From Deferribacteres bacterium (GTDB lineage Bacteria > Zhuqueibacterota > Zhuqueibacteria > Zhuqueibacterales > Geothermadaptataceae), in the NCBI GenBank assembly GCA_020633655.1, contig JACKDF010000001.1:62001-126000 (forward strand): a DNA stretch of 64,000 nucleotides, in the 5' to 3' direction. How positions within the stretch are numbered: position 1 is the first letter of the stretch; every line of letters begins with the position of its first letter. Below the pieces are notes generated by a model. The model saw only the letters and a program-made list of their open reading frames with translations. It was not told the DNA's origin and did not search any database. Shown in pieces: positions 1 through 7,557 of the stretch. The position numbers were made by a program, and so were the translations under genes.

Positions 1-1043
1 AGGGCTTTCGCTGCAGCAATTTTCATCGCCTCATTGATTTGTGTTGCCCGCACATCCAGGGCGCCGCGGAAAATAAACGGAAATCCCAAAACGTTGTTCG
101 CCTGGTTGGGATAATCACTGCGCCCGGTCGCCATAATGACATCGTCTCTGGCGGCTTTTGCTTCTTCATAGGTAATTTCCGGATCTGGATTCGCCATAGC
201 AAAAATGATCGGATTATCTGCCATGGATTTCACCATCTCACGGCTGATGAGGTTCGCACTTGAAACACCGGCAAACATGTCCGCTCCTTGCATCGCTTCT
301 TCTAGTGTGCGAATTTTTGTGTCCCTGGCAAAATACTCTTTGTATGGATTCATCCCCTCAGTTCGGCCTTTGTAAATAACACCTTTGCTATCGAGCATAA
401 GAATATTTTCCAATCGTGCCCCCAATTGGATATAAAATTTGGCGCAGGCAATACCTGCAGCGCCGGCACCCATAAAAACGATTTTGATATCTTCGATGCG
501 TTTATTGGCCAATTCAAGAGCATTCAACAAACCGGCGCCGGAAATAATCGCTGTTCCATGCTGGTCATCATGAAAAACCGGGATGTTCATTTGTTTCTTC
601 AGTTCTTCCTCGATATAAAAACACTCCGGTGCTTTAATATCTTCGAGATTGATGCCGCCAAAGGTAGGCTCCAGCAGGCGTACAGTGCGAATGATTTCAT
701 CCGGATCGTGGGTGTCGAGCTCAAGATCAAAAACATCGATATCTGCAAAACGTTTGAAAAGCACGCCCTTCCCTTCCATAACGGGTTTTCCCGCTGCAGC
801 GCCAATATCACCAAGGCCCAGAACAGCGGTTCCATTACTCACAACCGCCACCAAATTACCCTTTGCAGTATAATTAAATACTTCTGCAGGATTTTTCTCA
901 ATTTCACGACACGGTTCAGCAACTCCGGGTGTGTAGGCAAGGGAAAGATCCCGTTGAGTGATGCATGGTTTCGTTGTGCTCACTTCAATTTTTCCCCGTC
1001 TTCCGCGACGATGATAACCTAAGGCTTCCTCTCTATAATTCAT
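1..1043 (-). CDS. maeB: malic enzyme (NAD(P)-dependent, oxaloacetate-decarboxylating), 3' end outside window
   Basis: This gene reads from the ATG at 1043 off the left edge, giving about 347 residues. The enzyme oxidatively decarboxylates malate to pyruvate in the cytosol, making NAD(P)H and CO2. The N-terminal malic domain is clear: a start MNYREEALGYHRRGRRGKIE, then the DLSLAYTPGVAEPC segment, GNLVAVVSNGTAVLGLGDIG, and the metal-binding FHDDQHGTA. The nucleotide-binding domain follows, with a glycine-rich VFMGAGAAGIACAKF and AMANPDPEI. The family has a short form of about 430 aa and a long form with a C-terminal phosphotransacetylase-like domain; the window ends before these can be told apart. 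The downstream ORFs read within it on the plus strand are antisense shadows. Confidence 0.93.
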   Translation of the reverse strand, partial: MNYREEALGYHRRGRRGKIEVSTTKPCITQRDLSLAYTPGVAEPCREIEKNPAEVFNYTAKGNLVAVVSNGTAVLGLGDIGAAAGKPVMEGKGVLFKRFADIDVFDLELDTHDPDEIIRTVRLLEPTFGGINLEDIKAPECFYIEEELKKQMNIPVFHDDQHGTAIISGAGLLNALELANKRIEDIKIVFMGAGAAGIACAKFYIQLGARLENILMLDSKGVIYKGRTEGMNPYKEYFARDTKIRTLEEAMQGADMFAGVSSANLISREMVKSMADNPIIFAMANPDPEITYEEAKAARDDVIMATGRSDYPNQANNVLGFPFIFRGALDVRATQINEAMKIAAAKA

Positions 1044-1227
1044 TTCCTATTCCTTTCATTTTACCCAAAGGCGACAAGATACCGTTATCCGCAATGTAAA
1101 AACGTGAAGCTCAGGTCCTTGTGGCCTGTTTTCGGGAGAGTAATTCGACTTTTCATTTTTAGTTAAAATAACGGGTTATTGGTACCTCAAGATGTATATT
1201 GTGAGTTTAGTGATCGAATCGTCCAGG

Positions 1228-1363
1228 CTGTATGAAAATGCAGCGTAAACCGGTCGCTGAGCCTGTCGAAGCGCCCGGTTGAGCGTGAGCCCGGCTTCGA
1301 CACTTCGACTTGACGCAGTGCAGGCAAGCTCAGCCTCCGTGAAGTTTAAACGTTTTCACACAG
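1228..1363. repeat. hairpin repeat family A, copy 1 (MITE-like)
   Basis: A 136-bp element in the gap between the malic enzyme and the His-rich gene. Its ends are near-perfect inverted repeats, CTGTATGAAAA and TTTTCACACAG. Internally, 1247-1280 matches 29 of 34 bases of 7419-7452 in the second copy (7391-7526), and both copies share the later GGCAAGCTCAG block. The rest of the 400-bp gap (1044-1442) shows no gene that I can support. Confidence 0.6.
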
Positions 1364-1442
1364 TATTGTCAGCCGGTTTGCGTTTTTTTGCAATGCAGGA
1401 ATGACATCGTAACCGACTCACAATTTTAAGCTTGACAGTCCA

Positions 1443-1736
1443 CTAAGACGACTCTTCCAGACTCCTTTGTTTCTGCAAAAACAACTGATGATGGTGCGAA
1501 CCTTCCCGCAGCATTTTCGCACTGCATTTCGGGCATTTTTCTTCCTGACACCGGACGCCAGGCGTATGTTCGATTTTTTCACCACATTTTGGGCAAACAC
1601 AATTGCCCTGTGATCCCAATTGCTCGCCATGTTCATTTATGCGCCTGTGCCTATGCTGTTGATGATGTCCGTTTTCATGACTATGATGTTTGCAGCTTTC
1701 ATTGTCGTGTTTGTGATGTTTATGTCGTTCATTCAT
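1443..1736 (-). CDS. His-rich N-terminus plus zinc-ribbon small protein
   Basis: 97 aa, ATG at 1736 with a strong AGGAG seven bases upstream. The first 33 residues are dominated by histidine (more than a dozen His), a typical metal-buffering or metal-delivery tract. The C-terminal half holds a rubredoxin/zinc-ribbon-like pattern: CVCPKCGEKIEHTPGVRC followed by EEKCPKCSAKM. Similar CPKCG...PGxxC...CPKCG proteins are known beside NifX-like genes. It is the last gene of a minus-strand cluster (NifX-like, 85-aa unknown, ArsP_2 exporter), 111 bp after the exporter. I infer a cytosolic metal-binding partner of that exporter. Which metal is bound cannot be told from sequence. Confidence 0.75.
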   Translation of the reverse strand: MNERHKHHKHDNESCKHHSHENGHHQQHRHRRINEHGEQLGSQGNCVCPKCGEKIEHTPGVRCQEEKCPKCSAKMLREGSHHHQLFLQKQRSLEESS

Positions 1737-1847
1737 AATCTTACTCCTGATTCTTATTCTGATTGACTAGCCAACATCGTGAAGAGTTTTAACTTATACA
1801 GCCATTTTTTCAAGAAACATAGTCTGTTTTCCAACTATTTTTTTGTC

Positions 1848-2681
1848 TCACCATCCAAACCAATACACTGCTCCACCAACCATGAGAGCGGCAACAACAT
1901 TGAATAATTTTATCAATAATGAATCACGAATTGTATAAGACAGCAACGGCAGCATTCCATGGCCATCCTGCGAAATCGAACTGGCAAGAAGCACGGAAAA
2001 GGGAATCACGCCATACGCAAACATCATAACGACGACCAAATGCGGGCCGGACTCCGGCAGGATGCCCATCAAAACGCTCAAAATCAACACCAATCCCATA
2101 TGTTCTTTTACGAAGGTTTCAAGCTGCCAGTATTCCAGGGCCACATGCACCAGCAGTAGTGCGAAAAAAGTCCAAAGAAAGACACGCCAGATATGCTTTT
2201 TTAGTATATGATTCCACACATGCTGTTTCAGGTAATGGCCACGTTCTTTTTCATCCTTGTGAATTTTGTGCATGTCGCAATCGCGGCAGGGTTCAATATG
2301 CAATTTTTGGGCAATCATATCCGATATTTTGCCAAGAGGAATTGCTAAAACGAAAAGAACGACGAAGAGAAACAAAGCCTGCTGGGGAAACTCTGCCAGC
2401 ATCACAAATGCTTCATCCCCGGAGGTGGCAATCATCCCGGCGACGATAGCCCCGAAGGAAAGAAATCCGTGAATATACAAAGTCACATTCATAAAACTAC
2501 CCAGGCACCCCGGAGTCGCTCCTAAAAAGGAAGCAGCCATATATTGCCGCCACTGCCCACCTTTAATAAACTGTCGCAAACTGCCCTTGGTTTTAACATC
2601 GAGATAGTCTATGAGGAGCATCATAAAAAAGACGAGCAGCGTAATTTTAATCGCATGCAGTAAAATGCTTAATACGAACAT
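1848..2681 (-). CDS. putative 10-TM heavy-metal exporter (ArsP_2/PF11449-like)
   Basis: 277 aa polytopic membrane protein, ATG at 2681. Hydrophobic helices run from residue 5 onward, in two halves separated by a soluble His/Cys/charged loop near residues 125-160 (EPCRDCDMHKIHKDEKE), a likely metal-sensing or metal-binding segment. The two halves each carry a Gly/Pro-rich re-entrant-like motif: ATPGCLGSF in the first half and GILPESGPH in the second, which is the hallmark of this permease class. The family is annotated as putative heavy-metal or manganese exporter; the substrate is not proven. It lies 53 bp downstream of the 85-aa gene in a run of co-directional genes that begins at a sigma-54 promoter, so it is probably induced by the adjacent activator. 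Confidence 0.8.
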   Translation of the reverse strand: MFVLSILLHAIKITLLVFFMMLLIDYLDVKTKGSLRQFIKGGQWRQYMAASFLGATPGCLGSFMNVTLYIHGFLSFGAIVAGMIATSGDEAFVMLAEFPQQALFLFVVLFVLAIPLGKISDMIAQKLHIEPCRDCDMHKIHKDEKERGHYLKQHVWNHILKKHIWRVFLWTFFALLLVHVALEYWQLETFVKEHMGLVLILSVLMGILPESGPHLVVVMMFAYGVIPFSVLLASSISQDGHGMLPLLSYTIRDSLLIKLFNVVAALMVGGAVYWFGW

Positions 2682-2734
2682 CTTTTTCCCGGGAATAATG
2701 AGTTAGGGTTTATTCAGGTTTATTTACTTGCAGC

Positions 2735-2992
2735 CTAAGGCTCATTGGATCCAGCCCAATGCTCAGCAATCGTTGTCGTGCAGTGGTATTCAAGGAAATC
2801 GTGTAAAATTTCACTTATACATTCATCCCGGAAAGCCTGATTAAGTTCAGCACAGATTTCCTGAGCATGTTCGATCGATTTAGCTGCCGGTATTCGCTCA
2901 TCGACGTAGCGAAAATAGCGGGCGGTGAGTTCTTTTTCGCGTGATGTACTAAAATGTTCTTCTTTGAGGTGCCCGGTGCTTTTATCTCCCAT
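2735..2992 (-). CDS. uncharacterised 85-aa protein of the NifX/exporter cluster
   Basis: I chose ATG at 2992 because a GGAGGT sits seven bases upstream; the open frame extends further upstream but overlaps the NifX gene in another frame. The protein is soluble, charged and predicted mostly helical, beginning MGDKSTGHLKEEHF, with two Cys and a cluster of His in its second half (LHDFLEYHCTTTIAEHW). No signal peptide or membrane span is visible. I do not recognise the family. Its position 40 bp after the NifX-like gene and 53 bp before the exporter suggests a role in the same metal or redox response. Confidence 0.7.
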   Translation of the reverse strand: MGDKSTGHLKEEHFSTSREKELTARYFRYVDERIPAAKSIEHAQEICAELNQAFRDECISEILHDFLEYHCTTTIAEHWAGSNEP

Positions 2993-3032
2993 TGAAAATA
3001 CCTCCAATTCTCTTGGTTGTTGAATTCTAGTC

Positions 3033-3359
3033 TTACCGGGAAGGTTTTTCAGTGAGCAGCGTACCCTGTAAATATTGTTCGAGTATTGTTTCTGCTTCAC
3101 CACTAATCCAGGGGATGATTTGGATGTGTCGATCACTGAGTCGGTTTTCAAAAAATTCTGTGATGCCATTGCAGATGAGCACATCGATTCCCAAATTGGC
3201 CAACAGACCCAATTTCGAAAAAGAATCGATTTCTGCCAAATGACAGGTGTCACGTTTAATTACTTGTCCATTTTCGATCGAAACCAGCAGCACGTTTTCG
3301 CTGCAATCCAAACGGTTGGAAATTCGATCGCCAAAAACCGGTATCGCTACCCGTTGCAT
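3033..3359 (-). CDS. NifX/NafY-like dinitrogenase iron-molybdenum cofactor domain protein
   Basis: 108 aa from ATG 3359 (GGAAAGGA upstream). It begins MQRVAIPVFGDRISNRLDCS, the usual start of the NifX/NifB-C-terminal fold (PF02579), continues with a short beta-rich core, and ends LTEKPSR. The fold binds iron-molybdenum-type clusters in nitrogenase assembly, but many non-diazotrophs carry stand-alone copies of unknown function beside metal permeases. No nif genes are seen here, so nitrogenase assembly is unlikely. The gene heads the cluster and lies about 20 bp after the predicted sigma-54 start site, making it the first gene of the regulated unit. Confidence 0.82.
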   Translation of the reverse strand: MQRVAIPVFGDRISNRLDCSENVLLVSIENGQVIKRDTCHLAEIDSFSKLGLLANLGIDVLICNGITEFFENRLSDRHIQIIPWISGEAETILEQYLQGTLLTEKPSR

Positions 3360-3389
3360 TGGTTTTCCTTTCCATTGTTGGTTTCCATA

Positions 3390-3407
3390 AGGCAATCTGC
3401 GGACCAG
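3390..3407 (-). promoter_or_regulatory. sigma-54 (-24/-12) promoter upstream of NifX-like gene
   Basis: On the minus strand the sequence reads CTGGTCCGCAGATTGCC. GG and GC are exactly ten bases apart, as the sigma-54 class requires, with a perfect TTGC at -12 and TGG plus a C at -24 (TGGTCC against TGGCAC). Transcription would start roughly 20 bases before the NifX-like ATG. A sigma-54 activator is encoded immediately upstream. Confidence 0.65.
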
Positions 3408-3500
3408 AAAAGAAAGTGAGGAATGAAAAAAAACAGCCTCAGAACAAGCAAGGAAAGAGAGGTGGATAAGAAATAACAACCGTTGAAGGGTTGCGGAAAC

Positions 3501-3524
3501 GCGACAGTCATTTGCAACTGTCGC
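3501..3524. promoter_or_regulatory. palindromic upstream activator site (putative UAS)
   Basis: Perfect inverted repeat GCGACAGT, eight-base spacer, ACTGTCGC. Its centre is about 108 bp upstream of the -24 element, the normal distance for an enhancer site of a sigma-54 activator. It lies between the activator stop codon and the NifX promoter and lacks a U-tract, so a terminator is less likely. Confidence 0.6.
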
Positions 3525-3544
3525 AAAACCGTGTAGTTTGTGGC

Positions 3545-4885
3545 TTACAAACCGTGTTTTTTCATTTTACGATAAAGCGTCGCGCGATGAACACCGAGCT
3601 CTTTTGCGGTGGCAACTTTATTCCAATCATGTTTCTCGAGAACTTCCCTCAGTAAATGCTGCTCAGCCGCCTGTAATGGCATCGGTTCTTGTTGGTTCAA
3701 TGGATTTGTTGGCTTTCTTTGCGAAAATTCGATTGGCAAGTGGTGCAGTTGAATAATTTCACCGCGGCACATAACGAAGGCATGTTCGATAATATTTTCC
3801 AGTTCGCGAATATTGCCGGGAAAATCGTATTGCATTAGTAGCTGTAAAACGTTGCCGGATACACTTTCAATCCGTCGCCGCATTTTGTGATTAAATTTTT
3901 CGATAAAATGCTCCACAAGAATCGGAATATCGTCGCGTCGCTCTCTCAAAAGAGGAAGTTCGAGCTTGACGACATTCAGCCGGAAAAACAAATCATCACG
4001 GAAAGTGCCGTCGTTAACCATTTCGGACAACACATTCTTTGTTGCCGCAATGACGCGAACATCCGTCTGCACCGCTGAAATAGCCCCCAGCGGTTCGAAT
4101 TCCTTTTCCTGTAAAACGCGCAAGAGTTTCACCTGCATCGCCGGTGATAAACTCTCCACTTCATCGAGAAAAACAGTACCCCCTTTAGCCAGGGCAAAAC
4201 GTCCCGGTTTATTTTTTTTCGCATCCGTAAAGGCGCCTTTGACATAACCGAACAATTCCGATTCGAGCAGCGTATCCGGCAATGCACCACAATTTATCGC
4301 AATAAATGCGTGTTGATTGCGCGGGCTCAGATTATGGATTGCGCGGGCAAACAGCTCCTTACCTGAACCGCTTGGCCCTTGAATCAACACTGTACTGTCG
4401 CTCTCCGCAATGTTGGGTAAAATATCAAATATTTGCCGTATACGGTGGTTTTTCGATATAATATCTTCGAGGGTATAGGCACACCTGATTTCTTTTTGCA
4501 AAACTTCAAAGGGAGAAAGGTCGCGTAAAGTCTCCACACCGCCGACTTTATTTCCTTCTTCATCCCGCAAAACGGCGGTGCTTATACTCACGGGAATTTG
4601 TTTGCCATCTGTACGAAGAATATTCACGTGTTTGTTGACGACTTCCGATTCCGATTCAAGAGAACAACGCAGCGCACAACTTTTCTCACAAATATTCGCT
4701 TTTAAAATATCAAAGCAAAACTGTCCCACAGCCTGGTCACGGGTTATACCGGTTATTTTCTCCGCTGCACGATTGAAATAGGTAATGCGCATATCTTCAT
4801 CAACCGTAAAAACGCCATCTGCGACGCTATCCAGAATGATATTCGTGTGGTTTTCCGTCAGCGATTCATAAAATTTTGAGTTCAT
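3545..4885 (-). CDS. PAS-domain sigma-54-dependent transcriptional activator
   Basis: 446 aa in three parts. A PAS sensor at about 15-120 has a Cys cluster (C57, C66, C70, C74) that could hold a metal or redox cofactor. The AAA+ sigma-54 domain at about 140-370 has Walker A GPSGSGKE (170-177) and Walker B GGTVFLDEV (235-243). A Fis-type helix-turn-helix ends the protein (about 410-446, HRATLYRKMKKHG). The sigma-54 contact loop reads GAFTDA (217-222) rather than the usual GAFTGA. There is no receiver domain, so the PAS domain is the likely signal input. Its ATG overlaps the cytochrome stop codon by four bases (ATGA), so the two are translationally coupled, and it probably drives the NifX promoter just downstream. 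Confidence 0.92.
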   Translation of the reverse strand: MNSKFYESLTENHTNIILDSVADGVFTVDEDMRITYFNRAAEKITGITRDQAVGQFCFDILKANICEKSCALRCSLESESEVVNKHVNILRTDGKQIPVSISTAVLRDEEGNKVGGVETLRDLSPFEVLQKEIRCAYTLEDIISKNHRIRQIFDILPNIAESDSTVLIQGPSGSGKELFARAIHNLSPRNQHAFIAINCGALPDTLLESELFGYVKGAFTDAKKNKPGRFALAKGGTVFLDEVESLSPAMQVKLLRVLQEKEFEPLGAISAVQTDVRVIAATKNVLSEMVNDGTFRDDLFFRLNVVKLELPLLRERRDDIPILVEHFIEKFNHKMRRRIESVSGNVLQLLMQYDFPGNIRELENIIEHAFVMCRGEIIQLHHLPIEFSQRKPTNPLNQQEPMPLQAAEQHLLREVLEKHDWNKVATAKELGVHRATLYRKMKKHGL

Positions 4886-7149
4886 CGCAAATTTCCATCT
4901 ATGTATTGTATGAGTTGCTGAACACCAGCAGCTTCAGGCAGTATTTTTTGCAGTTTTTCGGCATAAACATGCGCCTGTTGCCATTCTTCATCCTGGGCGT
5001 AAAAAACAGCCAACGCGTAGAGTATATCGGCAGAGTTTCTGTTTAAGGAGAAAGCCTTGAGGAAAGCAGATTCTGCATCATCGCGTCGTTGCAGTTTTTG
5101 CAAGGCCAAAGCGTAGTTGTAGAGAATGCGTTCCTGGGCAGGCAGATATTTTACAGCCAGCGCAAGGTGTTGCACTGCATCCTGCAACCGGTTCGCTTCA
5201 GCAAGTAAAAGCCCAAGGGAATAATGGCATTGCCCATCTGTCGGTGTAAATTTTAAGGCAGTGCGGAGTGTTTGTTCGGCAAGGGAATTTTGCTGCATTC
5301 GGCTGTACAAATTGGCAAGATTTAAATAAGCTGGTGAAAAATAGGGATCCCTGGCAATGGTTTTTTGATAGAAAAAAATAGCCGAATCCGCTTTTTGTTG
5401 ATGTTCAAAAAATATGGCCAAATTCATTAGCGAAGAGGGCTTGTCTGCATTTGCAAATTGCGATTCTTTATATTCCACAAGTGCATGCTGATAGGCATCC
5501 TGACAGGAGGAATCCATGTTCACGTCAGGTCGCAGCGCAAATCCACGCGCTGCTTCAATTCGTACTGCCCGAATTGAATCCGAAAGCAAAGGAAGAAGCG
5601 GACTTAAATTTCCTTGTGGAGTCACATGGGAAAATCGCTCCGCCGCCGTCGCTCGAATGAGTGGTTCTTGATTATTTAATGCCGTATGAACAACGGCCAC
5701 ACTTTGTTCATCAGTCCCTTCGATTAATTCCAGGGCAGTCGCACGCACGATCGCAGGTTGTGTTGAGTCTGCCACCAAAGGAACCAATGTCCTGGCTGTG
5801 CCAGCGTTTCCATTGCGTGCCAGAGCAATCGTCTCCGCAAAGTTTTTTTCCTGATTTTTCTTCGTGCCATACCACTTTTCTACGAACGACAGCGCCCATT
5901 CCGTGGATTTATCCGCGTGGCACCCATTGCAGGCATTGGGTACACCAAGCGCAAGGGATAAATCCGGACGGGGAATTTTCATACTATGATCACGCCGAGG
6001 ATCGACAATCATATAGGTTCTCCCCGGCATGTGGCAAGCCACACAACTGGCGCCAGCAGAATCCAGTTTATGAAAATGATGCGTTGGTGAATCGTAATTT
6101 ACCAGGGGCAGACCAGGGAACGCCGGGTTCACCAACGGCTGATGGCATTGGGTGCACAGTGCATTACCTTGCAATTTAAGCTTTAAACTGTGGGGATTGT
6201 GACAATGCATGCATGTCACACCAGCCTGATACATTTTACTCTGCAGAAAGGAGCCATAAACATAAACTTCATCCAATATTTGCCCGTCAGGAAAGTAAAG
6301 TCCCTCTCGCAGCAGCGATGGAACAAAATTGTCGAGATAAGGCCGATCAACTTGATCATCGTGGGTAATCTGACTACGGCGTGAATGACAGGGTGCGCAA
6401 TTATCCACCGTCTGCCATGGACTCGTTTTATAATCGATGAACAATCCGGTATTTTTATAGTTTTTCGCCGCGGGAGTATCTTTCACTTTTGCCCATTCCA
6501 GGTGTTTCGTCCCTGGGCCGTGGCACGCCTGGCAACTCACATCGATAACATCCCAGGTGGTGCGATAGGAATCTGTCGTAAAATCATAGTTCTTCTGTAA
6601 ATTTGTGGAATGGCATTCCGCGCACATGTGATTCCAGTTCTGATAGGTGCCAGTCCAATGCAATGGGTCATTGTGGGCTATTTTCTCATCCGGATAGAGA
6701 TGGAACCAACGATTTTCCAGCGTATCCCAGGCGATACCCAAACACTGCAACCGTCCACCGGGAAATTCGATCAAGTACTGTTGCAATGGGGTGAATCCGA
6801 AGGTGTATTTAATTTCGAAATCTGCCGGATAACCCTCTGCACCTTCTGTGTTTACGTAGAATTTGCCATCCTTTTTAAAAAATCTGCTCTCAACTCCAAA
6901 ATGAGAGAAAGTGGTCTCGTCGAAATTCCCCAGAACGGTAGAGTCATTTGCGACCTGCATTGCCAAATCGTGATGCGAATTTTTCCATTCTGCAAATTCT
7001 TTCGGATGACAGGAGATACATGTTTGCGGATTAACATAATCCGACGTCGGCACATTATTGCAGGATAACAGGGAAAAGAAAGCAATCCAGTATCCAATGA
7101 TTCCAGAATAATGATGCAAAATGCCTGATAATTTCGTTCTATTAAGCAT
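4882..7149 (-). CDS. octaheme c-type cytochrome lipoprotein with HEAT-like and TPR repeats
   Basis: 755 aa. A signal peptide ends in a lipobox, FFSLLSC30, so the protein is probably membrane-anchored in the periplasm or outer membrane. Eight CxxCH haem-binding motifs start at residues 44, 176, 206, 251, 313, 332, 369 and 407. After them come HEAT-like repeats (about 430-550) and TPRs (about 560-740). Similar multihaem/TPR proteins are related to the NrfA/HAO cytochrome superfamily but usually lack a proven reaction; I see no canonical CxxCK catalytic site. The ATG at 7149 has no clear ribosome-binding site. It is translationally coupled to the PAS/sigma-54 activator, so it could supply or report the redox signal. 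Confidence 0.88.
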   Translation of the reverse strand: MLNRTKLSGILHHYSGIIGYWIAFFSLLSCNNVPTSDYVNPQTCISCHPKEFAEWKNSHHDLAMQVANDSTVLGNFDETTFSHFGVESRFFKKDGKFYVNTEGAEGYPADFEIKYTFGFTPLQQYLIEFPGGRLQCLGIAWDTLENRWFHLYPDEKIAHNDPLHWTGTYQNWNHMCAECHSTNLQKNYDFTTDSYRTTWDVIDVSCQACHGPGTKHLEWAKVKDTPAAKNYKNTGLFIDYKTSPWQTVDNCAPCHSRRSQITHDDQVDRPYLDNFVPSLLREGLYFPDGQILDEVYVYGSFLQSKMYQAGVTCMHCHNPHSLKLKLQGNALCTQCHQPLVNPAFPGLPLVNYDSPTHHFHKLDSAGASCVACHMPGRTYMIVDPRRDHSMKIPRPDLSLALGVPNACNGCHADKSTEWALSFVEKWYGTKKNQEKNFAETIALARNGNAGTARTLVPLVADSTQPAIVRATALELIEGTDEQSVAVVHTALNNQEPLIRATAAERFSHVTPQGNLSPLLPLLSDSIRAVRIEAARGFALRPDVNMDSSCQDAYQHALVEYKESQFANADKPSSLMNLAIFFEHQQKADSAIFFYQKTIARDPYFSPAYLNLANLYSRMQQNSLAEQTLRTALKFTPTDGQCHYSLGLLLAEANRLQDAVQHLALAVKYLPAQERILYNYALALQKLQRRDDAESAFLKAFSLNRNSADILYALAVFYAQDEEWQQAHVYAEKLQKILPEAAGVQQLIQYIDGNLR

Positions 7150-7294
7150 GGAATTTCATTTTAGGGGGAAAAATTTTTTATTGATTGTACCACGACAGAA
7201 CTGATTTATCCACCATGAAAATAAAAAATTTTCAATCAAAATGAAACTTGCATTCGCATATTTTCTGCGGTAATTTGTTTGAGCATAAAATCAG

Positions 7295-7370
7295 ACCACA
7301 AGAGCCTGGGCTACAATTGTTGGGTATGAGAATAAACTTGTAGCCATACTCCTTATGGGGAATTTGTGGT
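7295..7370. repeat. nested hairpin repeat family C, copy 1
   Basis: Outer arms ACCACAA (7295-7301) and TTGTGGT (7364-7370) enclose inner arms GGCTACAA (7309-7316) and TTGTAGCC (7338-7345). The order and spacing recur at 10338-10402 with diverged sequence. It lies in the gap between the cytochrome and the beta-glucosidase. Confidence 0.55.
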
Positions 7371-7390
7371 GCAGAAAATAATATAAAAAG

Positions 7391-7526
7391 AACTCTGACG
7401 AGACTGTTACAAAAAGATAAACCGGACGTTGAGCTTGTCGAAACGACCGGTTCCACGCTCAAATTCGTGCCCTTCGGCAAGCTCAGGGACCGAATTTGCA
7501 TGTTTTTCGACAGTCTCGTCAGAGTT
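7391..7526. repeat. hairpin repeat family A, copy 2 (MITE-like, 17-bp terminal inverted repeats)
   Basis: A 136-bp element bounded by perfect inverted repeats AACTCTGACGAGACTGT (7391-7407) and its complement (7510-7526). The interior shares the AAACCGG...TTGTCGAA...CCGGTT block with copy 1 at 1228-1363. It ends 31 bp before the beta-glucosidase ATG and keeps that reading frame open, which explains an upstream false extension of the gene. Confidence 0.7.
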
Positions 7527-7557
7527 AACACAACAGGAAATTCAAAAGGAAAATCAA

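Noticed and set aside
426..1022. Long plus-strand ORF over the malic enzyme
   Set aside because: Antisense shadow; the minus strand reads as malic enzyme motifs throughout.
2993..3253. Longer start for the 85-aa gene, and the ORF extending into NifX
   Set aside because: GGAGGT fixes the start at 2992, and the extension reads as non-coding frame of the NifX gene.
3033..3359. NifX as evidence of nitrogen fixation
   Set aside because: No nif structural or assembly genes are in the window, and stand-alone NifX-fold proteins are common in non-fixers.
3501..3524. Terminator of the PAS/sigma-54 activator
   Set aside because: The stem lacks a following T-run on either strand, and its distance to the sigma-54 promoter fits an activator site better.
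7429..7557. Upstream extension of the GH1 gene to TTG/ATG-like codons at 7429
   Set aside because: It would translate the family A repeat; the ATG at 7558 has a ribosome-binding site and starts exactly at the GH1 N-terminus.
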